From Oscillospiraceae bacterium (GTDB lineage: Bacteria; Bacillota_A; Clostridia; Oscillospirales; Oscillospiraceae): 64,000 nt of DNA. The notes under the pieces are model-generated. The model saw only the letters and a list, made by a program, of their open reading frames with translations. It was not told where the DNA came from and ran no database searches. The position numbers and the translations under genes were made by a program. Positions 1 through 8,900 of the stretch are shown piece by piece. The stretch's first letter is position 1. Each line of letters begins with the position of its first letter. The stretch spans positions 20,740 to 84,739 of the forward strand of contig JAFWOX010000091.1 in NCBI GenBank assembly GCA_017545325.1. The letters run 5' to 3'.

Positions 1-1
1 C

Positions 2-208
2 CAGAAGCAGATCGCGGCATCCTACAACACCTTCGCGGGGGAGTGTGTGAACCCCCAGCTCCGCAGCACCTTCCTGAACATCCTGGATGAGGAGCATCGG
101 ATCCAGGCGGACCTGTTCGGCGATATGACCGCCAAGGGCTGGTATCAGGTGGAGCAGGCGGACCGGCAGAAGATCGACCAGACCCGGCAGAAGCTGAGCC
201 AGGGCTGA
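2..208 (+). CDS. Spore coat protein, CotF family (3' end only)
   Basis: The window opens inside this gene; only the last 68 codons are present, ending at TGA 206-208. What is visible looks like the C-terminal half of a Coat F domain: a helical stretch with DEEHRIQADLF followed by the aromatic end MTAKGWYQVEQAD and a short Gln-rich tail. Members of this family are small helical-bundle proteins placed on the endospore coat by the mother cell. A strong hairpin terminator follows 12 bp after the stop, so this is the last gene of its transcript. The start and N-terminus lie outside the window. Together with spoIIID at 13.7 kb it marks the organism as an endospore former. Confidence 0.75.
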   Translation, partial: QKQIAASYNTFAGECVNPQLRSTFLNILDEEHRIQADLFGDMTAKGWYQVEQADRQKIDQTRQKLSQG

Positions 209-220
209 TCGGAGCGAACA

Positions 221-268
221 AAAAAGGCGCTGTCCCCCGCGCTGAGCGGACCGGGACAACGCCTTTTT
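221..268. terminator. Bidirectional intrinsic terminator
   Basis: A15-bp stem, AAAAGGCGCTGTCCC paired with GGGACAACGCCTTTT (one G-T wobble), flanked by A-runs on the left and T-runs on the right. It lies between the convergent coat-protein gene and the MATE gene and can serve both. Confidence 0.85.
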
Positions 269-276
269 CGCGTATT

Positions 277-1656
277 TTACACTGCTTTTTTTCGGGTCAG
301 CTCCGTCCAGCGCCCGGAGCGGTAGTACAGGACGAAGATCACGAAGAGCAGCAGATTGTGGCAGATCATGGCGCCCCAGGCGGCGGTGAGGCCGTGGTGC
401 AGCAGGGAGACCAGGATGAAGGTGCCCACGATCCGCACCCCCCACATGCCCAAGACGTTGAACAGGAAGGGGACCCTGGTGTTCCCCGCCCCCTGGAGGC
501 AGCCCTCCAGCACGATGTATACCCCGTAGAAGGGTTCGGAAAGGGCCACCATCCGCAGCACCCGGGCGCTGAGGGCAATGACGCGGGCGTCCCGGGAGAA
601 GAGACCGGCCATCACCGGGGCGAAGGCGAAGAGCAGGGCGCCGGAAAGCAGCATGAGCCCCGTTTCCAGCACCAGAATGGCGGAGGTGATGCTCCGCAGC
701 CTTTCCCGGTCCCGGGCGCCGATGCATTCCCCGGTGAGGGTGGCGGCGGCGGTCTGCATCCCGTAGCCCGGCACATAGAAGGCGGATTCCACCGTATTGG
801 CCACGGTGTGCGCGGCGGTGGAGATCTCCCCCAGGGAGTTGATCATGCTGGCAAAGACCACGTAGCCCAGGCTGGTGGCGAAGCGCTGGAGCACCGCGGG
901 GACGGCCACCCGAAGGCAGGGGAGGAGCACCGCCCGGTCCGGCTTCAGGGAGTATCCGGCAGGGGAGATCTCCTTATGCCGCCAGAGGACCAGCATCAGC
1001 ACCACGCCTCCCAGCACGAAGCTGATGGCGCTGGCCACGGCGGCGCCCACCACCCCCCAGCCCGCGCCCCAGATCCGGAAGGCGGCGCCGAAGAGGGTCA
1101 GGGTCCTGGCGGGGAAGATGAGCAGGGCGTTCAGGATCACGTTCACGATGTTCATGAGGATGCCCGCCAGCATGGGGGAGCGGGTGTCCCCGGCCGCCCG
1201 GAGCAGGGTGCCCGCCAGCATGCTGGCAGCCCGGAACAGGGTGGGGACATAGATGATGAAGAAATACCGGGAGGCCAGGGGGCGGATGGGCTCCTCCACC
1301 TGCATCCAGACGGGGATGACTCCGGCCAGGGCCAGGGGGAGAACGGTGAACACCAGGCCGATGATCAGCATCATCAGCACCGCCTGGGCGGAGGCCCTGC
1401 GTGCCCGGTCGTAGTCCTGCGCGCCCCTGGCCTGGGAGATATAGGCCAGGAAGCCCACCCCCATGGAGCCGATGGTGGAGCTGATGAGCCAGTTTACGGT
1501 GGTGGTGGAGCCCACGGCGGCGGTGGCGGCGGTGCCCAGCGCGCCCACCATGGCGGTATCGATATACTGTACGGCGGTGTGCATCAGCTGCTCCAGCATG
1601 GTGGGGCCGGCCAGACGGAACACGGTGCCGGTGCGGGAAAGATCAGGTCGTTTCAT
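277..1656 (-). CDS. MATE family efflux transporter
   Basis: A 459-residue multidrug/toxin extrusion antiporter of the inner membrane, expected to export cationic or organic compounds using a Na+ or H+ gradient. The sequence shows about 12 hydrophobic segments and the usual MATE N-terminus (GPTMLEQLMHTAVQYIDT, then MVGALGTAATAAVG), repeated weakly in the second half as in all family members. Length matches the usual 450-460 residues. An upstream extension to 1773 is open, but the ATG at 1656 has an AGG seven bases ahead and starts where family members start; the ATG at 1662 is a close alternative. The gene is divergent from the penicillin-binding protein gene. Substrate cannot be told from sequence. 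Confidence 0.9.
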   Translation of the reverse strand: MKRPDLSRTGTVFRLAGPTMLEQLMHTAVQYIDTAMVGALGTAATAAVGSTTTVNWLISSTIGSMGVGFLAYISQARGAQDYDRARRASAQAVLMMLIIGLVFTVLPLALAGVIPVWMQVEEPIRPLASRYFFIIYVPTLFRAASMLAGTLLRAAGDTRSPMLAGILMNIVNVILNALLIFPARTLTLFGAAFRIWGAGWGVVGAAVASAISFVLGGVVLMLVLWRHKEISPAGYSLKPDRAVLLPCLRVAVPAVLQRFATSLGYVVFASMINSLGEISTAAHTVANTVESAFYVPGYGMQTAAATLTGECIGARDRERLRSITSAILVLETGLMLLSGALLFAFAPVMAGLFSRDARVIALSARVLRMVALSEPFYGVYIVLEGCLQGAGNTRVPFLFNVLGMWGVRIVGTFILVSLLHHGLTAAWGAMICHNLLLFVIFVLYYRSGRWTELTRKKAV

Positions 1657-1708
1657 CGTCATACCTATCCGGAAGGGAATTGCGCTCCGCAGCCGGGGCG
1701 CTTTTCGT

Positions 1709-1737
1709 ATTGTAGCACAGTTCCCCTGCTTTCGCCA
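1709..1737 (-). promoter_or_regulatory. Sigma-A promoter for the MATE gene
   Basis: On the minus strand TGGCGA, 17 bp, then TACAAT preceded by TGC (extended -10). The -35 is weak; the extended -10 carries the call. Confidence 0.45.
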
Positions 1738-1754
1738 CAGCAAACCGGTTTGGA

Positions 1755-1784
1755 TTGACAGAAACGGGTACAATGGTATATATT
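1755..1784 (+). promoter_or_regulatory. Sigma-A promoter for the penicillin-binding protein
   Basis: Perfect -35 TTGACA at 1755-1760 and -10 TATATT at 1779-1784 with an 18-bp spacer, about 35 bp ahead of the start codon. Confidence 0.55.
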
Positions 1785-1817
1785 AATCCTTACCGTTGAG
1801 AAGCGGAGGTGAGGCAT

Positions 1818-4712
1818 TTGCTCAAAGAATGGTTTGAAAACATCAGTTGGCTCAACGTGCTGAAGGAGTTTGTCCTGGGCGTCCTGCGGATCGCGGGCCG
1901 TGTGATCGGCCTCGCCCTGAAGGTCCTGCTCACGGTCCTGCTCATTGCCATATGCACCGGCTTCCTGTTCCTGGTGATCTTCTCCACCTATGTGAAGAAC
2001 ACCCTGGCGGAGGACCTGCCGGTGAAGCTTTCCGATTTCAACCTCAGCCAGTCCAGCATCATCTATTATTGGGACAAGGATTCCCAGCAATATGAGCTCC
2101 TGGATCAGCTCTCCGGCCTGGGGGGCGACCGGATATGGGTGAATTATGAGGATCTGAACCCCTGGCTGGAGAAGGCCGCTGTGGCCATCGAGGACCACAA
2201 TTTCTATGATCATTACGGCGTCGACTGGTTCCGCACCTTCGGCGCCTTCTACGAGGTCTTCCTGGGGGATTCCGGGGAGGTCTTCGGCGGCTCCACCATC
2301 ACCCAGCAGCTCATCCGGAATGTGACCGAATATAAAGAAGATACCGTCCGCCGGAAGATCGTGGAGATCTTCCGGGCCCTGCAGTGCGAAAAGACTTATA
2401 CCAAGGAAGAGATCATCGAGTGGTACCTGAACGTCGTCTTCTTCGGCGAACGGAGCAACGGGGTCCAGGCCGCCGCCCACAATTACTTCGGCAAGGACCA
2501 GAGCGAGCTCACCATGGCGGAGTGCGCCTGCATCATCGGCATCACCAATAACCCCAGCATGTACGATCCCTACCTCCATCCCGTCGCCAACAAGACCAGA
2601 CAGGAATACATCCTTTCCGAGATGTACAGCCAGGGCTTCATTTCCAGCGAGGCGGAATACCGCAAGGCCCTGAACCAGGAGCTGGTTTTCCGAAGCAGCA
2701 AGAGCGACGAGGTCACCGGCGTCACCCGGAGCACCAGCTGGTATGTGGACGTGATCATTGAGGATGTGATCCGGGACCTGATGAAGCTCAAGGGCGTGGA
2801 CTATGATACTGCCGAGACCATGCTCTTCAACGGCGGCTATCAGATCTACTCCACCATCGATATGGGCGTTCAGGAGATCATCGACGACGTGTATTCCACC
2901 GGGGAGCACCTCCCTGCGGGATACCGGAAGAGCTCCACCCAGGATCTGCAGAGCTCCATCGTGGTCATGGACCCCTTCACCGGGGATATCCTGGGTCTGA
3001 GCGGCGGCCTGGGGGAGAAGGACGGCAGCCGCATCTTCAACCGGGCGACGGATATGCTCCGGAGCCCCGGCAGCACCATCAAGCCCATCGCCAGCTATTC
3101 CCTCTGCCTGGATAAGGGCCTGGTCCATCCCTGGACGATTTTTGACGACAGTGATTTTGTCCAGCTGAAGGGCACCTCCTGGTACCCCAATAATGACGAC
3201 AGCCAGAATGACGGCGGCGTTACCCTGCGCTACGCCCTCCAGGTCTCCATCAATACCGTGGCGGCCCAGATGGTGGATATGCTCACCCCGGAGGTCTCCT
3301 ATGACCAGCTGGTGAACAAGCTGGGCCTCACCAACCTGGTGAAGGACTATAACGGCTTCTCCGATGTGAGCTATGCGGGCATGGCCCTGGGCCAGCTCTC
3401 CTACGGCGAAAGCGTGCGGGAGATGTGCCAGGCCTATACGCCCCTGTGCAACAACGGCGTCTATACCGAGGGCCGCACCTATTCCAAGATCCTGGACGCC
3501 TCCGGCAAGCTGGTGTACGAGAACGTGCCGGAGAGCCATGTCGCCCTGAAGGAGACCACGGCCTACTACATGACCGAGATGCTGAACAACGCCGCGAACC
3601 GGGGCACCGGCTGGCTCTCCAAGTTCGGCAATATGGGCATCGCGGGCAAGTCCGGCGGCAGCAGCAGCTGGCATGACCGCTGGTATATCGCCTATACCCC
3701 CTATCTCCTGGCGGCCTGCTGGACCGGCTACGATATCGGAGAGAATATGGGCTCCTCCAACCCGGCCACCGGCATGTGGAAGCAGGTTATGGAGCGGGTG
3801 CACAAGTACCTCGGGTATGAGGATAAGCAGTTTGAGACCCCCGAGGGGATGCGGCGGGTCACGGTCTGCGTGGATACGGGGCTCCTGGCCTCCGAGGCCT
3901 GCGACCATGAGATCCGGGGCAGCCGCACCATGACCCTGTATATGTACCCCAGCGAAATGCCCACCAGCGTCTGCCAGGCCCATGTGTACCAGGATATCTG
4001 CTCCGAGAGCCTGGACCTGGTCGGGTCCGACTGCCCGGAAAGCTGTCGGGTGCGATTGTCGGTGCTGGATCCCAGCCGGTACGGCGGCACCCTGACCCTG
4101 CCGGATTATTATAAGAGCGGCAGGTATCCCAAGAAGCGGAGCTTCGGCTCCGACGCGGCGTATCAGGAATGGCGGGATGAAAACCGCACCCGCTATGTGC
4201 TGAGCGAAATGCTTCACTGCCGGTACCATAACCTGGATCCCATTTCCGGCTGGATCATCGAGGCGAAGCATGGCTACCTCATCAATCCCAACACCGGCAT
4301 GTACTACGATATTGAGAAGGATATCCTTATCGACCAGTACTCCATGTGGCAGGTGGACTGGCTCACGGGCTACCTGATCGATCCGGATACCGGCAACTAT
4401 GTGGATCCCCATACGGGGCAGGATGTTTTCCTCTCGGAGGAGGATCTGGCTGCCTACACCCGCTACAAGTACCATCGGCCTCCCGGCTACGGCCATGAGG
4501 AGCCCATCATTCCGCCAACGCCCACGGAGGAACCGCAGCCCACGGATGAGCCTGCGGAGCCGCCGACGGAGTCCCCGGAGCCCGGCGGCGAAACGCCGGA
4601 GCCCGGAGGAGAACCCGGAGAGGAGCCGGGGGAAGAGCCCGGGGCGGAGCTGCCGGAGGCCACCCCCGAACCGGCGGAGAATCCCGGGGATGAGGGCGGC
4701 GGAGAAGACTGA
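1818..4712 (+). CDS. Class A penicillin-binding protein (transglycosylase/transpeptidase)
   Basis: Bifunctional peptidoglycan synthase, about 964 residues, anchored by one N-terminal membrane segment (near residues 30-58). The GT51 glycosyltransferase domain shows EDHNFYDHYG (catalytic Glu, near residue 126) and GGSTITQQL. The transpeptidase domain shows the three penicilloyl motifs: SPGSTIKP (S-x-x-K, near residue 417), a SIN box and KSGG (near residue 611). The start is taken as TTG 1818, because GGAGG at 1805-1809 sits eight bases ahead; the upstream in-frame GTG at 1809 overlaps that ribosome binding site. After the catalytic domains there is an unusual extension of roughly 250 residues with two GYLI-x-P-x-TG-x-Y repeats and a Pro/Glu/Gly-rich acidic tail of about 65 residues. 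Function of the extension is unknown. Confidence 0.93.
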   Translation: MLKEWFENISWLNVLKEFVLGVLRIAGRVIGLALKVLLTVLLIAICTGFLFLVIFSTYVKNTLAEDLPVKLSDFNLSQSSIIYYWDKDSQQYELLDQLSGLGGDRIWVNYEDLNPWLEKAAVAIEDHNFYDHYGVDWFRTFGAFYEVFLGDSGEVFGGSTITQQLIRNVTEYKEDTVRRKIVEIFRALQCEKTYTKEEIIEWYLNVVFFGERSNGVQAAAHNYFGKDQSELTMAECACIIGITNNPSMYDPYLHPVANKTRQEYILSEMYSQGFISSEAEYRKALNQELVFRSSKSDEVTGVTRSTSWYVDVIIEDVIRDLMKLKGVDYDTAETMLFNGGYQIYSTIDMGVQEIIDDVYSTGEHLPAGYRKSSTQDLQSSIVVMDPFTGDILGLSGGLGEKDGSRIFNRATDMLRSPGSTIKPIASYSLCLDKGLVHPWTIFDDSDFVQLKGTSWYPNNDDSQNDGGVTLRYALQVSINTVAAQMVDMLTPEVSYDQLVNKLGLTNLVKDYNGFSDVSYAGMALGQLSYGESVREMCQAYTPLCNNGVYTEGRTYSKILDASGKLVYENVPESHVALKETTAYYMTEMLNNAANRGTGWLSKFGNMGIAGKSGGSSSWHDRWYIAYTPYLLAACWTGYDIGENMGSSNPATGMWKQVMERVHKYLGYEDKQFETPEGMRRVTVCVDTGLLASEACDHEIRGSRTMTLYMYPSEMPTSVCQAHVYQDICSESLDLVGSDCPESCRVRLSVLDPSRYGGTLTLPDYYKSGRYPKKRSFGSDAAYQEWRDENRTRYVLSEMLHCRYHNLDPISGWIIEAKHGYLINPNTGMYYDIEKDILIDQYSMWQVDWLTGYLIDPDTGNYVDPHTGQDVFLSEEDLAAYTRYKYHRPPGYGHEEPIIPPTPTEEPQPTDEPAEPPTESPEPGGETPEPGGEPGEEPGEEPGAELPEATPEPAENPGDEGGGED

Positions 4713-4729
4713 GCCCCGACCCGGATCGG

Positions 4730-4773
4730 AAAACGAAATAAACTGCCGCGGGACCGAACCGGCCCCGCGGCAG
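4730..4773 (-). terminator. Intrinsic terminator for serC-serA
   Basis: Perfect 10-bp stem CTGCCGCGGG / CCCGCGGCAG (4743-4752 with 4764-4773). On the minus strand it is followed by a T-rich tail (TTTATTTCGTTTT). It also lies downstream of the penicillin-binding protein gene. Confidence 0.75.
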
Positions 4774-4799
4774 CGCTTTGCTTCTGCGCTTTTCCGGGC

Positions 4800-5921
4800 T
4801 TACAGGACCCGGACCCGGATCACTCCGGGCTGGGCGGCCAGAGCCGCCTGGTCGAAGGGCTCGTCCCGGTCCGCCAGGATGGCCTTGATCCCGCCCCGAA
4901 CGGCCTCGGCCTTCGCCGCGGCGTCCACGCACACCTGGGCGTCCTTCTTCGCCAGGATCACCGCCCGGTATTTGCCGGAGCGGTCCATGCGCACGTTGGG
5001 CAGGTTCACGCTGTTGACGATATTCCCCCGGAGCAGGTATTCCGTCACCTGGTCCGCCGCCATGATGGCGCAGTTGGTTTCGCTCTCCGGCGTGCTGGCC
5101 CCCAGATGGGGGATGGAGACGCAGCCCTCCATGGAGACCGTGTCGCCATTGGGGAAGTCCGTCACATACCGGGCGACCTTGCCGCTCTTCAGGGCGGCGG
5201 CCATATCCCCGTCGCACACCAGCTCGCCCCGGGCGATATTGATGATCCGCACCCCGTCGGGCATGAGGGCGATGGTCTCCGCCCGGACGGTGTTTTTGGT
5301 ATCGGCGTTCAGGGGGAGATGGAGGGAGAGATACTCGCTGTGCGCGAAGAGAGCCGCCTGATCCGGAACCATCTCCACGATGCCGGTCAGCTCCTGCTTC
5401 AGGGCGTCGGAGAGGAAGGGGTCGCAGCCCAGCACGGTCATGCCCAGGGCATGGGCCGCCTTGGCCACCTTGGCGCCGACGGCTCCCAGGCCCAGAAGGC
5501 CCAGGGTCTTGCCCATGAGCTCGGGTCCGGTGAACTGGCTCTTGCCCTTCTCCACCAGGGGGGCGACCTCGTCCCCCTTGCCCGCCAGGGTCTGGCACCA
5601 GCGGATACCGCCGACGATATCCCGGGAGGCCAGAATGAGGGCGCAGATGGCCAGCTCCTTCACGGCGTTGGAATTGGCGCCGGGGGAGTTGCAGACCATG
5701 ATGCCGGCTTCCGCGAAGCGGTCCGTGGGGATATTGTTGTAGCCCGCCCCCGCCCGGGCCACGCACAGGAGGCCGGGACCGGGCTCGTAATCCAGCATTT
5801 TCGCGCTGCGGACGATGATGGCGGAGGGATCCTGGGCATTGTCGTCCAGGGTGAAATCCGTCTTGGGCAGGCGCTGCAGGCCTGCCTGGTCAATGGCATT
5901 GAGCGTTTTTACCGTAAACAT
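4800..5921 (-). CDS. serA: D-3-phosphoglycerate dehydrogenase
   Basis: 373 residues; first step of serine synthesis, oxidising 3-phosphoglycerate with NAD+. The nucleotide-binding motif LGLLGLGAVGAKVA, the substrate-site Arg in NIARGELV and the catalytic His in SIPHLGASTPE are all present. The early motif RAGAGYNNIP also fits the family. After the catalytic core only about 75 residues remain (NIVNSVNLPN to the end), a short ACT-like tail instead of the longer regulatory domains of many SerA proteins; whether serine still inhibits it cannot be judged. It follows serC by 15 bp, with AGGAGG ahead of the ATG, so the two genes form an operon. Confidence 0.92.
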   Translation of the reverse strand: MFTVKTLNAIDQAGLQRLPKTDFTLDDNAQDPSAIIVRSAKMLDYEPGPGLLCVARAGAGYNNIPTDRFAEAGIMVCNSPGANSNAVKELAICALILASRDIVGGIRWCQTLAGKGDEVAPLVEKGKSQFTGPELMGKTLGLLGLGAVGAKVAKAAHALGMTVLGCDPFLSDALKQELTGIVEMVPDQAALFAHSEYLSLHLPLNADTKNTVRAETIALMPDGVRIINIARGELVCDGDMAAALKSGKVARYVTDFPNGDTVSMEGCVSIPHLGASTPESETNCAIMAADQVTEYLLRGNIVNSVNLPNVRMDRSGKYRAVILAKKDAQVCVDAAAKAEAVRGGIKAILADRDEPFDQAALAAQPGVIRVRVL

Positions 5922-5936
5922 GTTCTCCGATCCTCC

Positions 5937-7025
5937 TCAGCCCTGCTTCTCGAATTCCCGCATGTAGTCCGCCAGCGCCTGTACGCCCTCGATGGGCATG
6001 GCGTTGTAGATGGAGGCCCGCATGCCGCCTACGCTCCGGTGGCCGCCGATGTTCTCGATGCCCCGTTCCTTGGCACCGGCGATGAAGCGCTTGTCGATCT
6101 CGGGATCCCCGGTGACGAAGGTCACATTCATGAAGCTGCGGGAATCCTTCTCCGCGCAGCCCTTGAAGAGGCTGCTGGAATCCAGCACGTCATACAGCAG
6201 CTTGGACCGGGCGCGCTTGCGCTCCTCCATGGCGGGGATGCCGCCCTGGGCGTCCACCCACTTCAGCATCAGATCCATCATGTAGATGCACCAGCAGGGC
6301 GGGGTGTTGTGCATGCTGTCCCCCTTGATCATGGCGGCATAGTCCAGCATCACCGGGGAGATGGGCAGGGCGCCGCCCGCATAGGCTTTGTTCACGAAGA
6401 CCGCGGTGACGCCGGCGGGAGCCATGTTCTTCTGGGCTCCGGCGAAGACGACGGCGTACTTATCCCAGTCGATATACCGGGTGAGGATATCCGAACTCAT
6501 ATCCGCCACCAGGGGCACCCCGGCGGGAGCCTGGGGGGTATACTGCCACTCGGTGCCGTAAATGGTGTTGTTGGCGCAGTAATAGAAGTAGGAGGCGTCC
6601 TCATGCAGGTCCAGCTGCTCCTGGGCGGGGATGAAGGTGTGATTCTTCTCCTTGCTGGAGGCGGCGATGCGGACCTCGCCGTACTTTTTCGCCTCGTCGG
6701 CGGCTTTCCCGGCGAAGGAGCCGGTGACTGCGTAATCCGCCTTTCCCGTGCGGCCAATGAGGTTCAGGGGGACCATGGCGAACTGGAGGGTAGCGCCGCC
6801 CTGAAGGAAGAGGATCTCGAAATCCTCCGGCACCTTCAGCAGAGCCCGGAGCCGGGCCTTGGTATCCTCGTGGATCGCCTGGAAAGCCTTACTTCGGTGA
6901 CTCATCTCCATGACGGACATGCCCGTACCCCCGTAATTCACAAGCTCGGACTGAGCTTCCCGGAGGACTTCCAGAGGCATGGTGGAGGGGCCGGCCGCAA
7001 AGTTGAAAACGCGATCCTTAGGCAT
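5937..7025 (-). CDS. serC: Phosphoserine aminotransferase
   Basis: 362 residues, class V aminotransferase fold, the second enzyme of serine biosynthesis: converts 3-phosphohydroxypyruvate and glutamate to phosphoserine and 2-oxoglutarate. The start MPKDRVFNFAAGPSTMP is the hallmark SerC N-terminus; the PLP lysine lies in GAQKNMAPAG and the phosphate/substrate residues in GGHRSVGGMRAS near the end. AAGAAGG lies ahead of ATG 7025. First gene of the serC-serA operon, with a near-consensus sigma-A promoter about 85 bp upstream. A phosphoserine phosphatase was not seen in the window. Confidence 0.96.
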   Translation of the reverse strand: MPKDRVFNFAAGPSTMPLEVLREAQSELVNYGGTGMSVMEMSHRSKAFQAIHEDTKARLRALLKVPEDFEILFLQGGATLQFAMVPLNLIGRTGKADYAVTGSFAGKAADEAKKYGEVRIAASSKEKNHTFIPAQEQLDLHEDASYFYYCANNTIYGTEWQYTPQAPAGVPLVADMSSDILTRYIDWDKYAVVFAGAQKNMAPAGVTAVFVNKAYAGGALPISPVMLDYAAMIKGDSMHNTPPCWCIYMMDLMLKWVDAQGGIPAMEERKRARSKLLYDVLDSSSLFKGCAEKDSRSFMNVTFVTGDPEIDKRFIAGAKERGIENIGGHRSVGGMRASIYNAMPIEGVQALADYMREFEKQG

Positions 7026-7110
7026 AGTAAGACCTTCTTTCCAAATTAATGATATTTGATGATGGATGATCGGTATCTGAATAATACATTAAATGATTGA
7101 ATTATCCGAT

Positions 7111-7139
7111 ATTATAGCAAGGTCAGGGGAGAAAGTCAA
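7111..7139 (-). promoter_or_regulatory. Sigma-A promoter for serC-serA
   Basis: TTGACT, 17 bp, TATAAT on the minus strand. Predicted start near 7104 leaves a roughly 80-base AT-rich leader without an obvious riboswitch or T-box. Confidence 0.8.
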
Positions 7140-7183
7140 GCCGCCGCCGGCCCTTTTCCGCCATCCTCCCCTGCGCGGCGTCC

Positions 7184-7212
7184 TTGAATAAGGCTTCGAA
7201 ATCGGGTATGAT
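7184..7212 (+). promoter_or_regulatory. Sigma-A promoter for the small membrane protein
   Basis: TTGAAT, 17 bp, TATGAT; 47 bp ahead of the ATG at 7260. Confidence 0.7.
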
Positions 7213-7259
7213 CCGGATAAGGACAGGCTCCGGCAGCGTCAGGGAAGGGAGGAAACGGA

Positions 7260-7583
7260 ATGATCGTCTATTTTGTCATCATGGTGGTCATGGGGCTCCT
7301 GTTTCTGGGAGTCGGAATCTCGATCTGCCGGGGCAATACCAAGCTCATCCATGACTATCACCGGAGGCGGATCCGGGAATCGGACCGTCCGGCCTACGCC
7401 AAAGCCTTCGGCAGGGTGCTGTTCGTCCTCTGCGGAACGTTCCTGCTCAGCGGGCTCATCGCCCTGTTGGGGGAGAGCAAGGGGGTCGTCGCGGCTTCCC
7501 TGGCCGTTCTCTTCGCGGGGCTGATCCTCGCCGTCGTCCTGCTGTCCAGGGTGCAGAGGAAGTATAACGGCGGCGTCTTTTAG
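7260..7583 (+). CDS. Small membrane protein, DUF3784-like
   Basis: 107 residues with three predicted membrane segments (about 3-22, 55-74 and 79-97). Between the first and second lies a polar loop with GNTKLIHDYHRRRI, resembling the short Gly-Asn/Lys-Leu-Ile-x-x-Tyr motif of DUF3784 membrane proteins. GGGAGG is seven bases ahead of the ATG. The gene has its own promoter and terminator and is therefore monocistronic. Function unknown; the family assignment is from memory of the pattern and only moderately secure. Confidence 0.75.
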   Translation: MIVYFVIMVVMGLLFLGVGISICRGNTKLIHDYHRRRIRESDRPAYAKAFGRVLFVLCGTFLLSGLIALLGESKGVVAASLAVLFAGLILAVVLLSRVQRKYNGGVF

Positions 7584-7608
7584 GCTTCGATCCATTAGGA
7601 AAAGCAGG

Positions 7609-7641
7609 GCAGTCCCGGGAATCCGGGACTGCACATTTTTC
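7609..7641 (+). terminator. Intrinsic terminator
   Basis: Perfect 10-bp stem GCAGTCCCGG / CCGGGACTGC with loop GAAT, followed by ACATTTTT. Sits between the convergent membrane-protein gene and mtaB; the minus side also has a short T tract. Confidence 0.85.
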
Positions 7642-7650
7642 TTTCTTCCC

Positions 7651-8898
7651 TCAGAGGAGCGGATCCAAGGTGAGCCGGCCGTCCCGCACCCCCTTGATCT
7701 CCGCGGAAACGATCTGCCCCTCGCATCCGGGCAGCAGCTCGGTTTCGCAGTCGTTGGGGGTTCGGCCAAGGCGGCTCTCGAACAGCACCTCCTGCACCGT
7801 GCCGACCTGGGCGGCCAGGAAAGCGGCCCGGGTCTCCGCTGCCAGGGCGATGGCCCGGCGGGCCCGTTCCTCCCGCTCTCCCTTGGGGACGGGATCGGGC
7901 ATCAGGGCGGCCCGGGTCCCCTTCCGTTCGGAATACGGGAAGACGTGGACATGGGCGAAATCGCATTCCCTGAGGAAATCCAGGGTGCGGGAAAACTCCT
8001 CCTCCGTCTCCCCGGGGAAACCGGTGATCAGGTCCGCCGTGACGGCGCAGCCGGGGAAGGCGGCGCGCAGGAGCTCCACGCTCCGGCGGAAGCGGGAGGT
8101 GTCGTATTTCCTGCCCATGCGCCGGAGGGTGTCGTCGCAGCCGGACTGCAGGGAGAGGTGGAAATGGGGACAGAGCTTCGGGATCTCCCGGAGCCTTGCG
8201 CAGAAATCCTCGTCGATCACCCTGGGCTCCAGGGATCCCATGCGCAGGCGCAGCTGGGGCGCGGCTCTGCCCAGGGCGGCGGCCAGGTCCCCCAGTCCAT
8301 ATTGATAGGAGGCCAGCTCGATCCCCGTGAGGATCAGCTCCTTGACTCCGGAATCCCAAAGGCGCAGGGCTTCCCTCACCGCCTGCTCCGGAGGCAGGCT
8401 CCGCACCGGTCCCCGAAGGAAGGGGATGATGCAGTAGGCGCAGAAGTTCACGCATCCGTCCTCCACCTTCAGATAGGCCCGGGTCCGCCCCAGGGAACGG
8501 TCCGGGGGCAGCGCCTCGAAGGTCCGGCGCTCCAGGGCACGGTCCAGCAGATTCACCGGCGGGGGATCTCCCTCCAGGGCGCACAGGGCGTCCACGAAGG
8601 CCAGACGGCTTCCGCTGCCCCCCATGACGGCGGGACGGCAGTCCTCCGCCTCCCCGGGCTCCGCCTGGGGCCAGCAGCCGCAGACGGCCAGCCTTGCCCC
8701 GGGGTTCTGCTTCATGAGCCTTCTGGCGGCCTGGCGGGATTTGCGGGCGCTCTCCGCCGTGACGGCGCAGCCGTTGAGCACCACGACGTCCGCGTTCTCC
8801 GTGACGATGCTGTGGCCCCTGGCCCGGAGCAGGGCTTCCATGGCGGCGGTTTCGGACTGGTTGCAGCGGCAGCCCAGGGTCTCAAACAGGAAGCGCAC
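7651..8898 (-). CDS. mtaB: tRNA t6A37 methylthiotransferase
   Basis: 415 residues, radical SAM methylthiotransferase that converts t6A to ms2t6A at position 37 of ANN-decoding tRNAs. The N-terminal [4Fe-4S] site begins in ETLGCRCNQSET with further Cys in LNGCAVT and VCGCWP. The radical SAM cluster motif CVNFCAYCIIP (C-x3-C-x2-C) lies near residue 140. A C-terminal TRAM-like region is present. The TLGC-xx-NQ-x-ET start distinguishes the MtaB/YqeV group from MiaB and RimO. The start is GTG 8898, two bases after the stop of the HPr-like gene, so translation is probably coupled. Confidence 0.9.
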   Translation of the reverse strand: MRFLFETLGCRCNQSETAAMEALLRARGHSIVTENADVVVLNGCAVTAESARKSRQAARRLMKQNPGARLAVCGCWPQAEPGEAEDCRPAVMGGSGSRLAFVDALCALEGDPPPVNLLDRALERRTFEALPPDRSLGRTRAYLKVEDGCVNFCAYCIIPFLRGPVRSLPPEQAVREALRLWDSGVKELILTGIELASYQYGLGDLAAALGRAAPQLRLRMGSLEPRVIDEDFCARLREIPKLCPHFHLSLQSGCDDTLRRMGRKYDTSRFRRSVELLRAAFPGCAVTADLITGFPGETEEEFSRTLDFLRECDFAHVHVFPYSERKGTRAALMPDPVPKGEREERARRAIALAAETRAAFLAAQVGTVQEVLFESRLGRTPNDCETELLPGCEGQIVSAEIKGVRDGRLTLDPLL

Positions 8899-8900
8899 GG

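Noticed and set aside
358..1758. Long plus-strand open frame of 466 codons opposite the MATE gene
   Set aside because: Low-complexity Gly/His/Gln-rich antisense product of a GC-rich gene; no ribosome binding site or family match.
1665..4496. 943-codon minus-strand open frame opposite the penicillin-binding protein gene
   Set aside because: Antisense shadow caused by high GC at third codon positions; the plus frame carries all PBP motifs.
5106..7049. 647-codon plus-strand open frame opposite serC-serA
   Set aside because: Antisense shadow; composition dominated by Gly, His, Ala and no domain signature.
7026..7110. serC leader considered as a T-box or serine-responsive riboswitch
   Set aside because: Only about 80 AT-rich bases with no T-box sequence (no TGGNACCGCG) and no terminator hairpin.
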